Assembly: GCA_934597725.1 (NCBI GenBank)
Contig: CAKTSK010000004.1
Coordinates: 36,829 to 100,828, forward strand
DNA from: an uncultured Eubacteriales bacterium
GTDB taxonomy: Bacteria; Bacillota; Clostridia; Oscillospirales; Oscillospiraceae
DNA: 64,000 nt
Direction of reading: 5' to 3'
The notes beneath the pieces were generated by a model. The model was given only the letters and a program-made list of their open reading frames with translations, was not told the origin of the DNA and did no database searches. Below are positions 41,111-49,627 of the stretch, one piece after another; within the stretch, counting starts at the first letter, position 1; each line of letters starts with the position of its first letter. The position numbers and the translations under genes were made by a program.

Positions 41111-43264
41111 TTATTCGGCGGTGTAGCGCATGAGGATGGTGGCCACCTGTGCGCGGGTGGCGTGGTTCTTGGGGGAGAGGGTGGCGGGGGCGGTGCCGGA
41201 GAGGAGCTTTTCCCCGACGGCCCAGTTCATGGCCTCCTTGGCATAGGCGGCGATCTGTCCGGCGTCGGTGAAGTCCTTCAGGTGGTCGCCTTCCACCACG
41301 ATGGGGTCCTGGGTGTCCAGGGCGGCGAAGCGGAAGAGGAAGGTGGCCAGCTGCTCCCGGGACAGACGGGCGGAGGGGGAGAAGGTGGTGGACGAAGTGC
41401 CCTCGGTGATGCCCTTCTCAGCGGCCCACTGGACGGCCTTGGTGTACCAGGTGTCGGCGGGGACGTCGGTGAAGGGGTTCTCCCCGGTGACATCCGGGGC
41501 GCCTGCCATCCGGTAGAGCACCGTGACCAGCATGGCCCGGTCGATGGCCCGGTTGGGGGAGAAGCCGGTGCCGGTGCCGTTCATAAGCTCGGTGAGGGTG
41601 ACGTAGTTCACGGCGTTGGCGAACCAGTCGGTGGCTTTCACGTCGTCATAGGAGACGGTGCGGATGCGGCCGTCCGGCTGGCTATAGTCGGCGGCGGAGA
41701 CCACACCCTTGCAGGCGGCGGAGAGGTAGTCCATGACCACCTCGTCCAGGGGAGTGCCGGTGTCATAGCCCTTGCTGGCCTTGCCAAAGGCGTGGTAGGC
41801 GTCGCCCCCTGCGCCCAGGAAGTCGTTGGTGACGATGGTGTAGGTCTGGGCGGGGTCAAAGGCCTCGCCGCCCACGGTCTGGATGAGGACCCGGTGGTTG
41901 GCGGCGGGCTTGCCGTAGGTGGAGTTGGGATAGGTCTCCTCGGTGGCAAAGGGCACGCCGGTGTTCACGGTGAATTGCAGCCCGGCCACCTGGGGGAAGG
42001 CTCCGGCGGTCTCGGGGGCGTAGCCGGTGGCGGCCTCCAGGGCCTCCAGCAGCTCGGCGCCGGTGACGGTCACCACATACAGGGTGTTGCCGAAGGGCAG
42101 GACGGTGTTGATGTTCCGCTTGGTGATCTCCCCGGCGGGGATGCTGGCCCGGATGCCGCCGCCGTTGGTGATGGCGGCATCGACTTCTTTGTCGGTCTGG
42201 CCGGCCTGCCAGAGCATGGCGTCGGCGATGAGGTCGCCCAGGTTGGTCTCGCTGGTGCGGACGCTGCTCTTTTCGCCGTCCAGGGCCACCTCAGTGCGGG
42301 CAAAGACCTGGCCGTAGTCTGCGTCGATGGCGGCCTGGATCTCGGCCACCCGGGCGGCCACGGCGGGGTCGGGGGTCACGGTGAGGGTGTCAGTGGCCTG
42401 GTTGGCGGCGGTGATGGCCCCGTCGGGGGCGATGTCCACCACGCCCACGCTGGCCAGCTTGGTGCCGGTGGAGGTGAGGACGGTGTCGCCCACCTTGCCG
42501 GTGCCGTTGGTGACGGTGAGCACGTCCTCCAGGGTGGTGTGGGAGTGGCCGTCCACAAAGACGTCGATGCCGGTGACGGCCTGGAGCAGGTCGGTGGAGC
42601 GGCGGCCCGCCGAGGCGGGGTCGATGCCCAGGTGCCCCAGGCAGAGGATGTAGGTGCAGCCGGCCTCTTCCAGGGCGTCCACCTGGGCCTGGGCGCAGTC
42701 AAACAGGGCCTGGTCGTCCAGGAAGGTCACGCCCTGGAGCTTGTCCGGGTGGGCCTTGGTGGCCGTCTCCGGCGTGGCCAGCCCGAACAGGCCGACCCGG
42801 ATGCCGCTGTCGGTGGTGAGGATCAGCTGGTCCTCCAGAGCAGGGGTGCCGTCGGCCTGGAAGGCGTTGGCGGCCAGGATGGGGAAGCCGGCCTGCCGGA
42901 CCAGGGTCTGCAGGTTGGCGTAGCCGTAGTCGAACTCGTGGTTGCCGGCGGCGGCAGCGTCATAGCCGGCCAGCGCCATAAGCTCCACGGCAGTGGCCCC
43001 CTGGGAGAGGCTCACGGCGGGGTCGCCCTGGATGAAGTCGCCGGCATCGACCAGCAGCACGTCGGCCCCGGCAGCCTCGTAGGCTTTCTTTAAGCCGGCT
43101 GCGGCGGCGTACTGGTCCACAGCGCCGTGGACGTCGTTGGTATGCAGCAGGATCAGGTGCCCTTTCAGGTCTTCCTCCGGGCTGACAGCACCGGCCGGAA
43201 CGGCCAGTGCCAGGAGCATGACCAGGGACAGGAGAAACGCGGTGCATGCTTTCCATCGTTTCAT
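41111..43264 (-). CDS. Surface 5'-nucleotidase/cyclic phosphodiesterase with SLH domains
   Basis: 717 residues. A signal peptide (MKRWKACTAFLLSLVMLLALAVPAGAV), a metallophosphatase domain with HTNDVHG (41-47), DAGDFIQGD, GNHEFDYG and the GHSHT-type motif, a 5'-nucleotidase C-terminal domain (NGGGIRASIPAGEI, NDFLGAGGDAYHAF), and three S-layer homology repeats from about 545 to the end (FTDVPADTWYTKAVQWAAEKGITEG is the clearest). It should act outside the cell, attached to wall polymer, dephosphorylating nucleotides. The ATG at 43264 has GGGAGGATCC upstream. Confidence 0.93.
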   Translation of the reverse strand: MKRWKACTAFLLSLVMLLALAVPAGAVSPEEDLKGHLILLHTNDVHGAVDQYAAAAGLKKAYEAAGADVLLVDAGDFIQGDPAVSLSQGATAVELMALAGYDAAAAGNHEFDYGYANLQTLVRQAGFPILAANAFQADGTPALEDQLILTTDSGIRVGLFGLATPETATKAHPDKLQGVTFLDDQALFDCAQAQVDALEEAGCTYILCLGHLGIDPASAGRRSTDLLQAVTGIDVFVDGHSHTTLEDVLTVTNGTGKVGDTVLTSTGTKLASVGVVDIAPDGAITAANQATDTLTVTPDPAVAARVAEIQAAIDADYGQVFARTEVALDGEKSSVRTSETNLGDLIADAMLWQAGQTDKEVDAAITNGGGIRASIPAGEITKRNINTVLPFGNTLYVVTVTGAELLEALEAATGYAPETAGAFPQVAGLQFTVNTGVPFATEETYPNSTYGKPAANHRVLIQTVGGEAFDPAQTYTIVTNDFLGAGGDAYHAFGKASKGYDTGTPLDEVVMDYLSAACKGVVSAADYSQPDGRIRTVSYDDVKATDWFANAVNYVTLTELMNGTGTGFSPNRAIDRAMLVTVLYRMAGAPDVTGENPFTDVPADTWYTKAVQWAAEKGITEGTSSTTFSPSARLSREQLATFLFRFAALDTQDPIVVEGDHLKDFTDAGQIAAYAKEAMNWAVGEKLLSGTAPATLSPKNHATRAQVATILMRYTAE

Positions 43265-43383
43265 AGGTAGGGATCCTCCCAAAGTAGAATTTCCGCCGGC
43301 AGCAAAAGGGCCGGGGAGTTGCCCCCAGTATACCCCAGACACCGCCGGAACGCTACCATTTTTTGCGGGAAAAAGGACAAAAA

Positions 43384-43415
43384 ACGGGCGAAAAAGGAAC
43401 TCCTTTTTCGCCCGT
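43384..43415 (-). terminator. Terminator of the gene at 43434-44009
   Basis: Stem of about 14 bp (43384-43398 with 43401-43415) followed on the minus strand by TTTTTTGTCC. It lies 18 bases after the stop. The gap 43265-43383 holds a possible weak -10 (TATACT, 43332-43327) for the nucleotidase gene. Confidence 0.88.
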
Positions 43416-43433
43416 ATGTCAGCGGTTCAGGGG

Positions 43434-44009
43434 TCACCCCAGCGGCTGTACGCTGAAATAGTGGCCCGCTTTGTCGTATTGGTATTCCAGGGCTTCCGTC
43501 ATCCGGTCCACCAGATAGAGGAAGCGCGCGAATTTTTTCCGGGGGTCCAGGCTCAGCTGGTGGACATAGTAGGTGGCCAGCGGCAGCCGCCAGACGCCGT
43601 CCTTGGGGGCCTGTCCGGCCAGCAGGGCGTCGGTGGGCAGGAAGTAGAGGGCCTTGAGGAAAGCCTCGCCCTGGTCGTTCATGCCGTAGCCCAGGATGGC
43701 GGCGTAGTCAAAGTCCACCAGGGAGACCTCGTTGGCCTCCTGCTCCTGCCAGGGCGTCTTGCACATGGGCAGGAAGAAGGGACGGATGCGGGCGGTCTGC
43801 TCCTGCAAGTGGGCCAGCTTGCTGTCCAGCGGGTCCTTGCTCTGGGCGAAGGGAACGCCGTCGGTCCGGACCAGGTGGCCGGCGATCCGACCGTCGTCGG
43901 TCTGGGTGAAGGTGACCTGATGATGGGTGCAGAAGGGGGTGTAGCGGTTCAGAGTGTCCACGGCCTGCGCCGTCAGGGCGGCGCGGTGGGCAGAGAGGGA
44001 ACGGTCCAT
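43434..44009 (-). CDS. Hypothetical protein
   Basis: 191 residues, soluble, no motif that I recognise. Visible: TPFCTHHQVTFTQTDDGRIAGHLVRTDGVPF near residues 25-55, a Pro/Trp/Gln-containing middle (FFLPMCKTPWQEQEANEVSLVDFDYAAILGYG), and LSLDPRKKFARFLYLVDRMTEALEY near the end. Own promoter and own terminator make it a single-gene unit. GGAGGC precedes the ATG at 44009. Confidence 0.75.
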   Translation of the reverse strand: MDRSLSAHRAALTAQAVDTLNRYTPFCTHHQVTFTQTDDGRIAGHLVRTDGVPFAQSKDPLDSKLAHLQEQTARIRPFFLPMCKTPWQEQEANEVSLVDFDYAAILGYGMNDQGEAFLKALYFLPTDALLAGQAPKDGVWRLPLATYYVHQLSLDPRKKFARFLYLVDRMTEALEYQYDKAGHYFSVQPLG

Positions 44010-44082
44010 ATACAATGCCTCCAGTGAAGAAAAGTGCGCCGAACGCCCCTGGGCAGGTGCAGAGGGGTGCGTGCCTGCCCCT

Positions 44083-44111
44083 ATTATACAGGAAAGCGGC
44101 GGGAGACGCAA
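44083..44111 (-). promoter_or_regulatory. Promoter of the hypothetical gene at 43434-44009
   Basis: Minus strand TTGCGT (44111-44106), 17 bases, perfect TATAAT (44088-44083), about 70 bases before the start. Confidence 0.75.
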
Positions 44112-44199
44112 CGGGGCGCGCGTCTGGCCCGAAAAGAAGGGGATCTCGCCCGTTCCCGGTGGGGAAACCCCGCCTGCCGTGGGACGATTGCTTCTAGGG

Positions 44200-44904
44200 T
44201 TAGCTTTCCTCTGTAACTTCCACGGTATCAACGATTTCAATGACGTCATCGTCATTGCCAGAAAGCACATCAACATCGCCCTTAATAAACATCTTATAGG
44301 CACGGTCGGCGATGATTTTGGTTTCGACAAAATCAAAGCCGCCGCCAATCATACCGCCCACAACGGGGATGGTCTTGCCGATGTTGATGACCCCTTTGGT
44401 TCCAAACTTGGTCAAGAACCGAAAACCTACTTTCTGATTGATTTTTGCGATCACAGTGCCCGGGATTTTCCTGACCATCGCCATAGTAAGCTTGGTTCCG
44501 AATTGAATACCAGCCTGCTTGATGACTTGGTCAATGGAAATGCCTGCAAGGCAAGCGTATACCAATGTCTGCACTTGATCGCTCCTGGTGTCGTATCCGC
44601 CCATGTGTGCCAGGCAAGCAATCATTCGCATCTGCACATACATCACGCTCCCTACGTTTGCGGGAATGGCCACGGGCAGCGTGATCAGGCCGCCCAGACC
44701 GGTTATAAAACCGGATGTAGTGCATTTTGCGATCTGATATTTGACGAATTTTTTAGCAGCCGTATCAATATCGCCGCTTTTTCCCAAGTAGTCGTTGGCC
44801 AACACCGAGATTGGAGGACTTACTTTGGCAAGTCCCTTTGTTGACTGATCATATAGCTTATCCAGCAACTGCATGATTTCTTCTTGCGTGATCTTGGCGC
44901 CCAT
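44200..44904 (-). CDS. EcsC family protein
   Basis: 234 residues. The region CTTSGFITGLGGLITLPVAIPANVGSVMYVQMRMIACLAHMGGYD and the following VQTLVYACLAGIS are typical of EcsC-domain proteins, which have a hydrophobic central part and unknown biochemical role. The C-terminus is acidic. Base composition is clearly lower in GC than neighbours and codon use differs, suggesting recent acquisition. AGGAGGAAATT lies upstream of the ATG at 44904. Own promoter; the 44010-44199 gap holds the promoter of the next gene. Confidence 0.85.
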   Translation of the reverse strand: MGAKITQEEIMQLLDKLYDQSTKGLAKVSPPISVLANDYLGKSGDIDTAAKKFVKYQIAKCTTSGFITGLGGLITLPVAIPANVGSVMYVQMRMIACLAHMGGYDTRSDQVQTLVYACLAGISIDQVIKQAGIQFGTKLTMAMVRKIPGTVIAKINQKVGFRFLTKFGTKGVINIGKTIPVVGGMIGGGFDFVETKIIADRAYKMFIKGDVDVLSGNDDDVIEIVDTVEVTEES

Positions 44905-44991
44905 TTGAATTTCCTCCTTAATGAATAAGTATGTTGGGATGGATCTTCCTCAACACAGCGTGTAATTTGCGCGGATCATCATGATGGTTAC

Positions 44992-45020
44992 AGTATAGCA
45001 GGTGGAGCTGGCTTCCACAA
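44992..45020 (-). promoter_or_regulatory. Promoter of the EcsC gene
   Basis: Minus strand TTGTGG (45020-45015), 17 bases, TATACT (44997-44992). Confidence 0.65.
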
Positions 45021-45054
45021 GGGATCTCGCAGAAAGGCGTCCCTCTGCCCCGCC

Positions 45055-45083
45055 TTGCGTCCCGGGGAAAAATATGGTACAGT
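45055..45083 (+). promoter_or_regulatory. Candidate promoter of the amidase gene
   Basis: TTGCGT (45055-45060), 17 bases, TACAGT (45078-45083), 50 bases before the amidase start. Confidence 0.5.
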
Positions 45084-45132
45084 TTTGATAACGACCTCCC
45101 CCGCCGGGGGAGGGTGGAAAGGAGCCCTGCCT

Positions 45133-45981
45133 ATGGGAAAGATCAAACTGGGCCTGTGCCAGATGACGGTGTGCCGGGACAAGGCGGAAAACCTGCGCCG
45201 GGCCGAGACGGCCCTGCGCCGGGCGGCGGCCCAGGGGGCGCAGCTGGCCCTGCTGCCGGAGATGTTCAACTGCCCCTATGAAAACGCCTGCTTCCCCGTC
45301 TACGCAGAGCCGGCCGGCGGCGAGACCTGGCAGTTCCTGGCCCGGATGGCCCGGGAGCTGGGGCTGTACCTGGCCGGCGGCTCGGTGCCGGAGCGGGAGG
45401 GGAGGAAGGTATACAACACCTGCTACCTCTTCTCGCCCCTGGGAGAAGAGCTGGCCCGCCACCGCAAGCTCCACCTGTTCGACATCGACGTGCCCGGCGG
45501 ACAGCGGTTCAAGGAGTCCGACACCCTCACCGCCGGGGAGCAGATCACGGTGGTGGACACGCCCCTGGGGCGGCTGGGCATCGCCATCTGCTTTGACATC
45601 CGCTTTTCCGAGCTGTTCCGGCTCATGGGCCAGCAGGGCGCCCAGGTGATCCTGGTCCCCGCGGCCTTCAACCTCACCACCGGGCCGGTCCACTGGGAGC
45701 TGGCCTTCCGGTCCCGGGCGGTGGATAACCAGTGCTTTGTGGCCGGCTGCTCCCCGGCCCGGGACCCGTCGGCCTCCTATGTGGCCTATGGCCACTCCCT
45801 GGTGTGCAACCCCTGGGGAACGGTGCTGGGCGGCCTGGACGAAAAGGAGGGCGTGCAGGTGGTCTCCCTGGACCTGGACGATCTGCCCCGCTACCGGGCC
45901 CAGATCCCCATCCTCTCCGGCCGGCGCACCGACCTGTACGCCACCGTTCAGCCCAAAGGTCCCGCCGGGGCCGCGCGATAA
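45133..45981 (+). CDS. Carbon-nitrogen hydrolase, omega-amidase (Nit2) type
   Basis: 282 residues. The nitrilase-superfamily Glu-Lys-Cys triad is visible in ALLPEMFNCPYE, HRKLHLFDID and IAICFDIRFSEL. These motifs (FNCPY, KLHLFDIDVPG, SDTLTAG) are close to omega-amidase, which hydrolyses 2-oxoglutaramate or 2-oxosuccinamate to the oxoacid and ammonia. AAAGGAGCCC precedes the ATG. It is a single gene; a role in amino-acid nitrogen handling is plausible. Confidence 0.88.
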   Translation: MGKIKLGLCQMTVCRDKAENLRRAETALRRAAAQGAQLALLPEMFNCPYENACFPVYAEPAGGETWQFLARMARELGLYLAGGSVPEREGRKVYNTCYLFSPLGEELARHRKLHLFDIDVPGGQRFKESDTLTAGEQITVVDTPLGRLGIAICFDIRFSELFRLMGQQGAQVILVPAAFNLTTGPVHWELAFRSRAVDNQCFVAGCSPARDPSASYVAYGHSLVCNPWGTVLGGLDEKEGVQVVSLDLDDLPRYRAQIPILSGRRTDLYATVQPKGPAGAAR

Positions 45982-46030
45982 GCGCCGCAGCCTGCCGGCA
46001 GAGCGGGCGTCCCGCGCAGCAGGTTTTCCG

Positions 46031-46060
46031 TTGACATTCCGGGAACCGGCTGTGTATAAT
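46031..46060 (+). promoter_or_regulatory. Strong promoter for the 46146 gene pair
   Basis: TTGACA (46031-46036), 18 bases, TATAAT (46055-46060). A leader of about 80 bases follows before the GTG at 46146; no recognised riboswitch is in it. Confidence 0.85.
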
Positions 46061-46145
46061 GTAGGTATCCATAGAAACCGAGCGAGAACCGTCCGATCTG
46101 GTCGAGCGGCTCTCAACGAATCCTGCGGGAAAGGAGGGTTCCCTT

Positions 46146-46751
46146 GTGAAGATCAGCCAGTTGGCGAGAAACCATCAGATGATGTATCAATTCATCCACC
46201 GGGACAACAGCTACGCCTCTAAGATGCAGCCCCAGGCGGGCATTTCCTCGCTGACCAGCCCAGAGAGCAGCGCGGAAAGCCTGCTGGAAAAAATGGGTAT
46301 GCGCGGCCTTGAGGGGCGCACGGTCCGGGAAATGGCGCGGTACAAGCTGGAGCATCAGGAGAAGCCCCAGGCATCGCCCCGGCCGGAGGGCGGCCTGGAC
46401 CTTGACGCCCTGCTCCAGCAGGCGCCGGCTCGTCCGCACCGCGTCCCGCTCTCTGACGAAGCCACGGCGGCCATGCAGAAGCTTGCGCTGCAGGATGCCA
46501 GGAACAGCGTTGGCAGCGGCGCCTCCCCCAGCGCGGAGGAGCGCGTGACCCTGATACAGGATCAGCTCAAGCAGGTGGCCCCCTCGAAACGGGCGGCGGC
46601 GTTCCACACCATGAACCAGGTGTGGCAGAGCGAGCTGGACCGGATCGGGGCGTATATCAAGAAGAACGACCCGTCTTGGAGCAGCTGGGGAGACAAGTTT
46701 GACCCCAGCATACTCGACAACTACAAGCCGGGCATAGACCTCTGGGTTTGA
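46146..46751 (+). CDS. Hypothetical protein
   Basis: 201 residues, hydrophilic, mostly helical and low in structure in the middle (PQASPRPEGGLDLDALLQQAPARP). The C-terminal part (SAEERVTLIQDQLKQVAPSKRAAAFHTMNQVWQSELDRIGAYIKK) looks helical. No family recognised. GTG start at 46146 with AAAGGAGGG upstream. Followed after seven bases by a membrane zinc-ribbon protein, so they are probably one transcript. Confidence 0.78.
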   Translation: MKISQLARNHQMMYQFIHRDNSYASKMQPQAGISSLTSPESSAESLLEKMGMRGLEGRTVREMARYKLEHQEKPQASPRPEGGLDLDALLQQAPARPHRVPLSDEATAAMQKLALQDARNSVGSGASPSAEERVTLIQDQLKQVAPSKRAAAFHTMNQVWQSELDRIGAYIKKNDPSWSSWGDKFDPSILDNYKPGIDLWV

Positions 46752-46758
46752 ATAGGAC

Positions 46759-47352
46759 ATGGCGATGTATCATTACGGAACGATCAATTATACCGCCGGG
46801 GTGCTGGGCATCCTGGCCCTGGCGGTGGCCCTGACAGCCCTGCTGATGGTGCTGGTGCTGCCCAAGGAAAAGGATGGCCGCCTGCCGGCGGTATTTCAGC
46901 TCATCTATGACCTGTTCACCCCCAAGGTGCTGGTCATCGAGAAGCTGCTGCAGATCCTGTATGTCTTCCTCACCTGTCTGGCGGTGCTGTATGGCATCGT
47001 GGTCTTTTTCAGCGGCTTCTTCACCGGCCTGAGCAACCTGGTCCTGGGCCTGCTGGTGCTGGCCGTGGGGCCGGTGCTGCTGCGGGTGGGCTATGAGCTG
47101 CTCCTGCTGCTGGTGGTGCAGGTAAAGACCGTGCGGGAGATCAACCAGAAGCTGGGCGGCGCAGCCCCGCCGGCAGACGAGCCGCCGGAAGCCCCCGCCG
47201 CCCCGGCGGCCCCCGGCCCCCGGCCCCCGGCGCCGCCGGTCCACCACCACACCCAGCCCCTGGTCCACTGCTCGGACTGCGGCACCTGGTACCGGGAGGA
47301 CATGCCGTCCTGCCCCATCTGCGGGACCCGGCCACCCGAGGACCCGGACTGA
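46759..47352 (+). CDS. Membrane protein with C-terminal zinc ribbon
   Basis: 197 residues. Three hydrophobic segments (about 13-34, 63-85, 90-118), a Pro/Ala-rich linker (about 132-165), and a two-CxxC zinc ribbon at the end (CSDCGTWYREDMPSCPICG). Function unknown. The ribosome site is weak (AGGAC), so coupling to the upstream gene is likely. A strong terminator follows. Confidence 0.8.
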   Translation: MAMYHYGTINYTAGVLGILALAVALTALLMVLVLPKEKDGRLPAVFQLIYDLFTPKVLVIEKLLQILYVFLTCLAVLYGIVVFFSGFFTGLSNLVLGLLVLAVGPVLLRVGYELLLLLVVQVKTVREINQKLGGAAPPADEPPEAPAAPAAPGPRPPAPPVHHHTQPLVHCSDCGTWYREDMPSCPICGTRPPEDPD

Positions 47353-47367
47353 ACCGGAGACAACAGA

Positions 47368-47419
47368 ACCCCCGCCCCCTGACAGCGCCGTTGGTCCGGC
47401 GCGTCGGGGGGCGGGGGTT
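47368..47419 (+). terminator. Terminator after the zinc-ribbon membrane gene
   Basis: Long stem AACCCCCGCCCCCTGAC/GTCGGGGGGCGGGGGTT (47368-47384 with 47403-47419) enclosing a second hairpin, followed by TGTGTTGTT. Confidence 0.85.
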
Positions 47420-47476
47420 TGTGTTGTTGGTCGGGCTGCGTTGAGCGCGCGGCATTGCTTCCGGGGGTGTCATCCC

Positions 47477-47863
47477 TCAGGAGCGGGTCTCAAACCGGGA
47501 GGAACAGGAACGGCAGGTGATCTCCACCTTTCCCAGCCCCCGGGGCAGACGCATGGACTGGCCGCAGGTGGGGCACTTGAAGTAATAGTATTCCTTGTCG
47601 GTCTGCAAGACCTTCCGCCGCCGGAACCACCGGAACACCGCGCGGAACAGGGCAAAGAAGCGGGCGTTCTCCATCTGCCGCTTCTCCTGGTTTTTGGAAC
47701 ACAGGCGGAAGATCAGATAGACCAGCACCACGGCAGCGGGGATGAACAAGGGAAGGTACAGCCGCCCCAGAGCGGCCAGAAGCAGAAACACCAGCAGCCA
47801 GAACAGGCTGTACCCGTCGAAGCCGGGGTGCTTCTGCCAGAAGGTTTTGCCCGGTCGGGCCAT
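47477..47863 (-). CDS. Small membrane zinc-ribbon protein
   Basis: 128 residues: two membrane segments (about 18-52), a basic loop (FFALFRAVFRWFRRRK), then a zinc ribbon with CPTCGQSMRLPRGLGKVEITCRSCSSRFETRS. Sequences of this type are common in Firmicutes without known function. The ATG at 47863 is nine bases from GGGGAGG; a GTG at 47872 is less likely. Confidence 0.82.
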   Translation of the reverse strand: MARPGKTFWQKHPGFDGYSLFWLLVFLLLAALGRLYLPLFIPAAVVLVYLIFRLCSKNQEKRQMENARFFALFRAVFRWFRRRKVLQTDKEYYYFKCPTCGQSMRLPRGLGKVEITCRSCSSRFETRS

Positions 47864-47895
47864 CAGGACCACCTCCCCATGGGAATTTTTTAACT

Positions 47896-47923
47896 ATTAT
47901 ACTCCCCGGGAAAAGACAGTCAA
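47896..47923 (-). promoter_or_regulatory. Promoter of the small zinc-ribbon gene
   Basis: Minus strand TTGACT (47923-47918), 16 bases, perfect TATAAT (47901-47896). Confidence 0.78.
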
Positions 47924-47951
47924 GGCAGGAATCGTAAACAATGGGTGAACG

Positions 47952-48929
47952 TCACGGCCGGGCCGGCTTCACCCGCACCTCGCCGGAGCTGAGGGTGCCG
48001 ACGGTGCCGTCGGCCTCCCGCACCCGCAGGGAGAAATCCCGTTCCAGGTCCAGGGCCACGGCGGTGCGGGTCCGGTCGCCCTCCAGCACGGTGATCTCCC
48101 GGCCCAGCACCAGGGAGCGGCGGCGGTAGTCCTCGAAGAAGGGGGCCTGGGACAGGTCGGGGTAGAAGGAGAAGAACCGGTCCAGGATGGCCCCGGCCAG
48201 CTGGCTGCGGGCCTCCAGCCCCTGGGGGCGGGCGGCAAAGACCGCCCCGGCCTCGGGCAGGTCCGGCGGAAAGCCCCCCGGCGGGGGGAAGAGGTTGACC
48301 CCGATGCCCACGATGGCGTATTGCAGGCCCCCGGTCTCCAGGTCCAGGGCGGCCTCGGTGAGGATGCCGCAGACCTTTTTCCCCTGGCAGAACACGTCGT
48401 TGACCCACTTGATCTGGGCCGGCGTCCCGGCGCAGTCCTCAATGGCCAGGGCCACGGCGGCGGCGGCGCAGGTGGTGAGAAGGAGGGCGTCCCTGGCCGA
48501 CAGATGGGGGCGCAGGAGCAGGCTGAGATACAGCCCCGAGTCCGGGGGAGAGAAGAAGCGGTGGTCCCGGCGGCCCCGCCCTGCCGTCTGCTGGACGGCG
48601 GCCAGGACCAGGCCCTCGGCCTCTCCGGCCTCCGCCCGCTGGCGCAGGACGGTGTTGGTGGAGGTCACCTGGGGCTGGACCTCCACCCGCAGGCCGGGCA
48701 CATGCAGGTGCTGGGCGATGCTTTGGGGGGAGAGGATGGCGCTGTCCGGGGCCAGACAGTAGCCCCGGTGGGAGACGGCGTGGATGGGATAGCCGCTCTC
48801 CCGCAGCTGGCCGATGGCCTTCCAGACGGCGCTGCGGCTGACTTGCAGCCGCTGGGCCAGGGCTTCGCCGGAGAAATAGGTCCCCCGGTTGGCTTCCAGG
48901 GTCTCCAGCACACGGGTTTTGACTTGCAT
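47952..48929 (-). CDS. birA: Bifunctional biotin-protein ligase/biotin operon repressor BirA
   Basis: 325 residues. An N-terminal winged-helix (YFSGEALAQRLQVSRSAVWKAIGQLRESGYPIHAVSHRGYCL), the biotinyl-AMP loop GRGRRDHRFFSPPDSGLYLSLLLRP, KWVNDVFCQGKKVCGILTE, and a C-terminal SH3-like domain. It attaches biotin to carboxylase carriers and, with biotinyl-AMP, represses biotin genes. The DNA-binding domain agrees with the BirA operator found upstream of bioY, 24 bases from birA in the same direction, so birA is probably autoregulated with bioY. Confidence 0.94.
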   Translation of the reverse strand: MQVKTRVLETLEANRGTYFSGEALAQRLQVSRSAVWKAIGQLRESGYPIHAVSHRGYCLAPDSAILSPQSIAQHLHVPGLRVEVQPQVTSTNTVLRQRAEAGEAEGLVLAAVQQTAGRGRRDHRFFSPPDSGLYLSLLLRPHLSARDALLLTTCAAAAVALAIEDCAGTPAQIKWVNDVFCQGKKVCGILTEAALDLETGGLQYAIVGIGVNLFPPPGGFPPDLPEAGAVFAARPQGLEARSQLAGAILDRFFSFYPDLSQAPFFEDYRRRSLVLGREITVLEGDRTRTAVALDLERDFSLRVREADGTVGTLSSGEVRVKPARP

Positions 48930-48953
48930 CAGGGGGTCAACTCCTTGTTTGGG

Positions 48954-49511
48954 TCAGCGCAGATACCGCCCCACCCGCCGGGACACCAGCAGGGCCAGGG
49001 CCAGCTTGCACAGGTCGGGGATCACATAGGGGAACACGCACAGGCCCAGGGCGCCCAGCAGGGTGGCGTTCTGGCCGCCGCCGGTGTAGACCTGTAAAAA
49101 CCAGATCGTGCCGAAGGCATAGCACACCACCAGACCCAGCAGCAGGGCCAGGGTCATGACCTTGGCGCTGCTGCCCCATTTGGCCGTCACGGCCCAGTAG
49201 AGCAGGGCGGTGGCCAGGAAGCCCAGCAGATACCCGCCGGTAGGCCCCAGCAGCGCCGCCGGGCCGGCAGAAAAGCCGGAGAACACCGGCAGGCCCACCA
49301 GACCCAGCAGCAGATAGACGGCCACCGCGATGGTCCCCCGCCGTCCGCCCAGCAGGCCCAGGGCGGTAAAGATGGCGAAGGTCTGCATGGTGAAGGGGAT
49401 GGGCCCCAGGGGAATGGACAGCCAGGTACACAGGGCGATGAGGGCTGCCATGAGGGCGATGTAGGCCAGGTCCAGGACCTTGGCGTGGGAGGCAGGGGCA
49501 AGCGTGGACAT
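48954..49511 (-). CDS. bioY: Biotin transporter BioY
   Basis: 185 residues with about six membrane helices; LAYIALMAALIALCTWLSIPLGPIPFTMQTFAIFTALGLLGGRRG and FSAGPAALLGPTGGYLLGF are the conserved BioY signature. BioY is the substrate-binding S component of the biotin ECF transporter and may work alone. The start at 49511 (MSTLAPASHAK) follows GAGGTC; a longer frame upstream is rejected because it runs through the promoter. No biotin synthesis genes are seen here, which suggests import. Confidence 0.93.
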   Translation of the reverse strand: MSTLAPASHAKVLDLAYIALMAALIALCTWLSIPLGPIPFTMQTFAIFTALGLLGGRRGTIAVAVYLLLGLVGLPVFSGFSAGPAALLGPTGGYLLGFLATALLYWAVTAKWGSSAKVMTLALLLGLVVCYAFGTIWFLQVYTGGGQNATLLGALGLCVFPYVIPDLCKLALALLVSRRVGRYLR

Positions 49512-49544
49512 AGAAAAGACCTCATTTCTGAAAGAGATGAGGTG

Positions 49545-49573
49545 AGTATAGCACGACCACAGCGCATTGTCAA
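49545..49573 (-). promoter_or_regulatory. Promoter of bioY-birA
   Basis: Minus strand TTGACA (49573-49568), 17 bases, TATACT (49550-49545). The -35 hexamer is inside the right-hand half of the BirA operator as read on the minus strand, so bound BirA would block polymerase. Confidence 0.9.
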
Positions 49574-49599
49574 CCAGCGTAATAAAGTTGGTTGACAAT
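49566..49599. promoter_or_regulatory. BirA operator
   Basis: ATTGTCAACC (49566-49575), 14-base spacer, GGTTGACAAT (49590-49599): a perfect 10-bp dyad with the arm sequence and spacing known for BirA sites in Firmicutes (TTGTTAACC-N14/15-GGTTAACAA type). Confidence 0.93.
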
Positions 49600-49627
49600 G
49601 CGGCGGGGAGCGGCGGGGGAGAAGCCG

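Noticed and set aside
45982..46145. Riboswitch in the leader before 46146.
   Set aside because: Strong promoter and about 80-base leader, but no conserved aptamer elements that I recognise.
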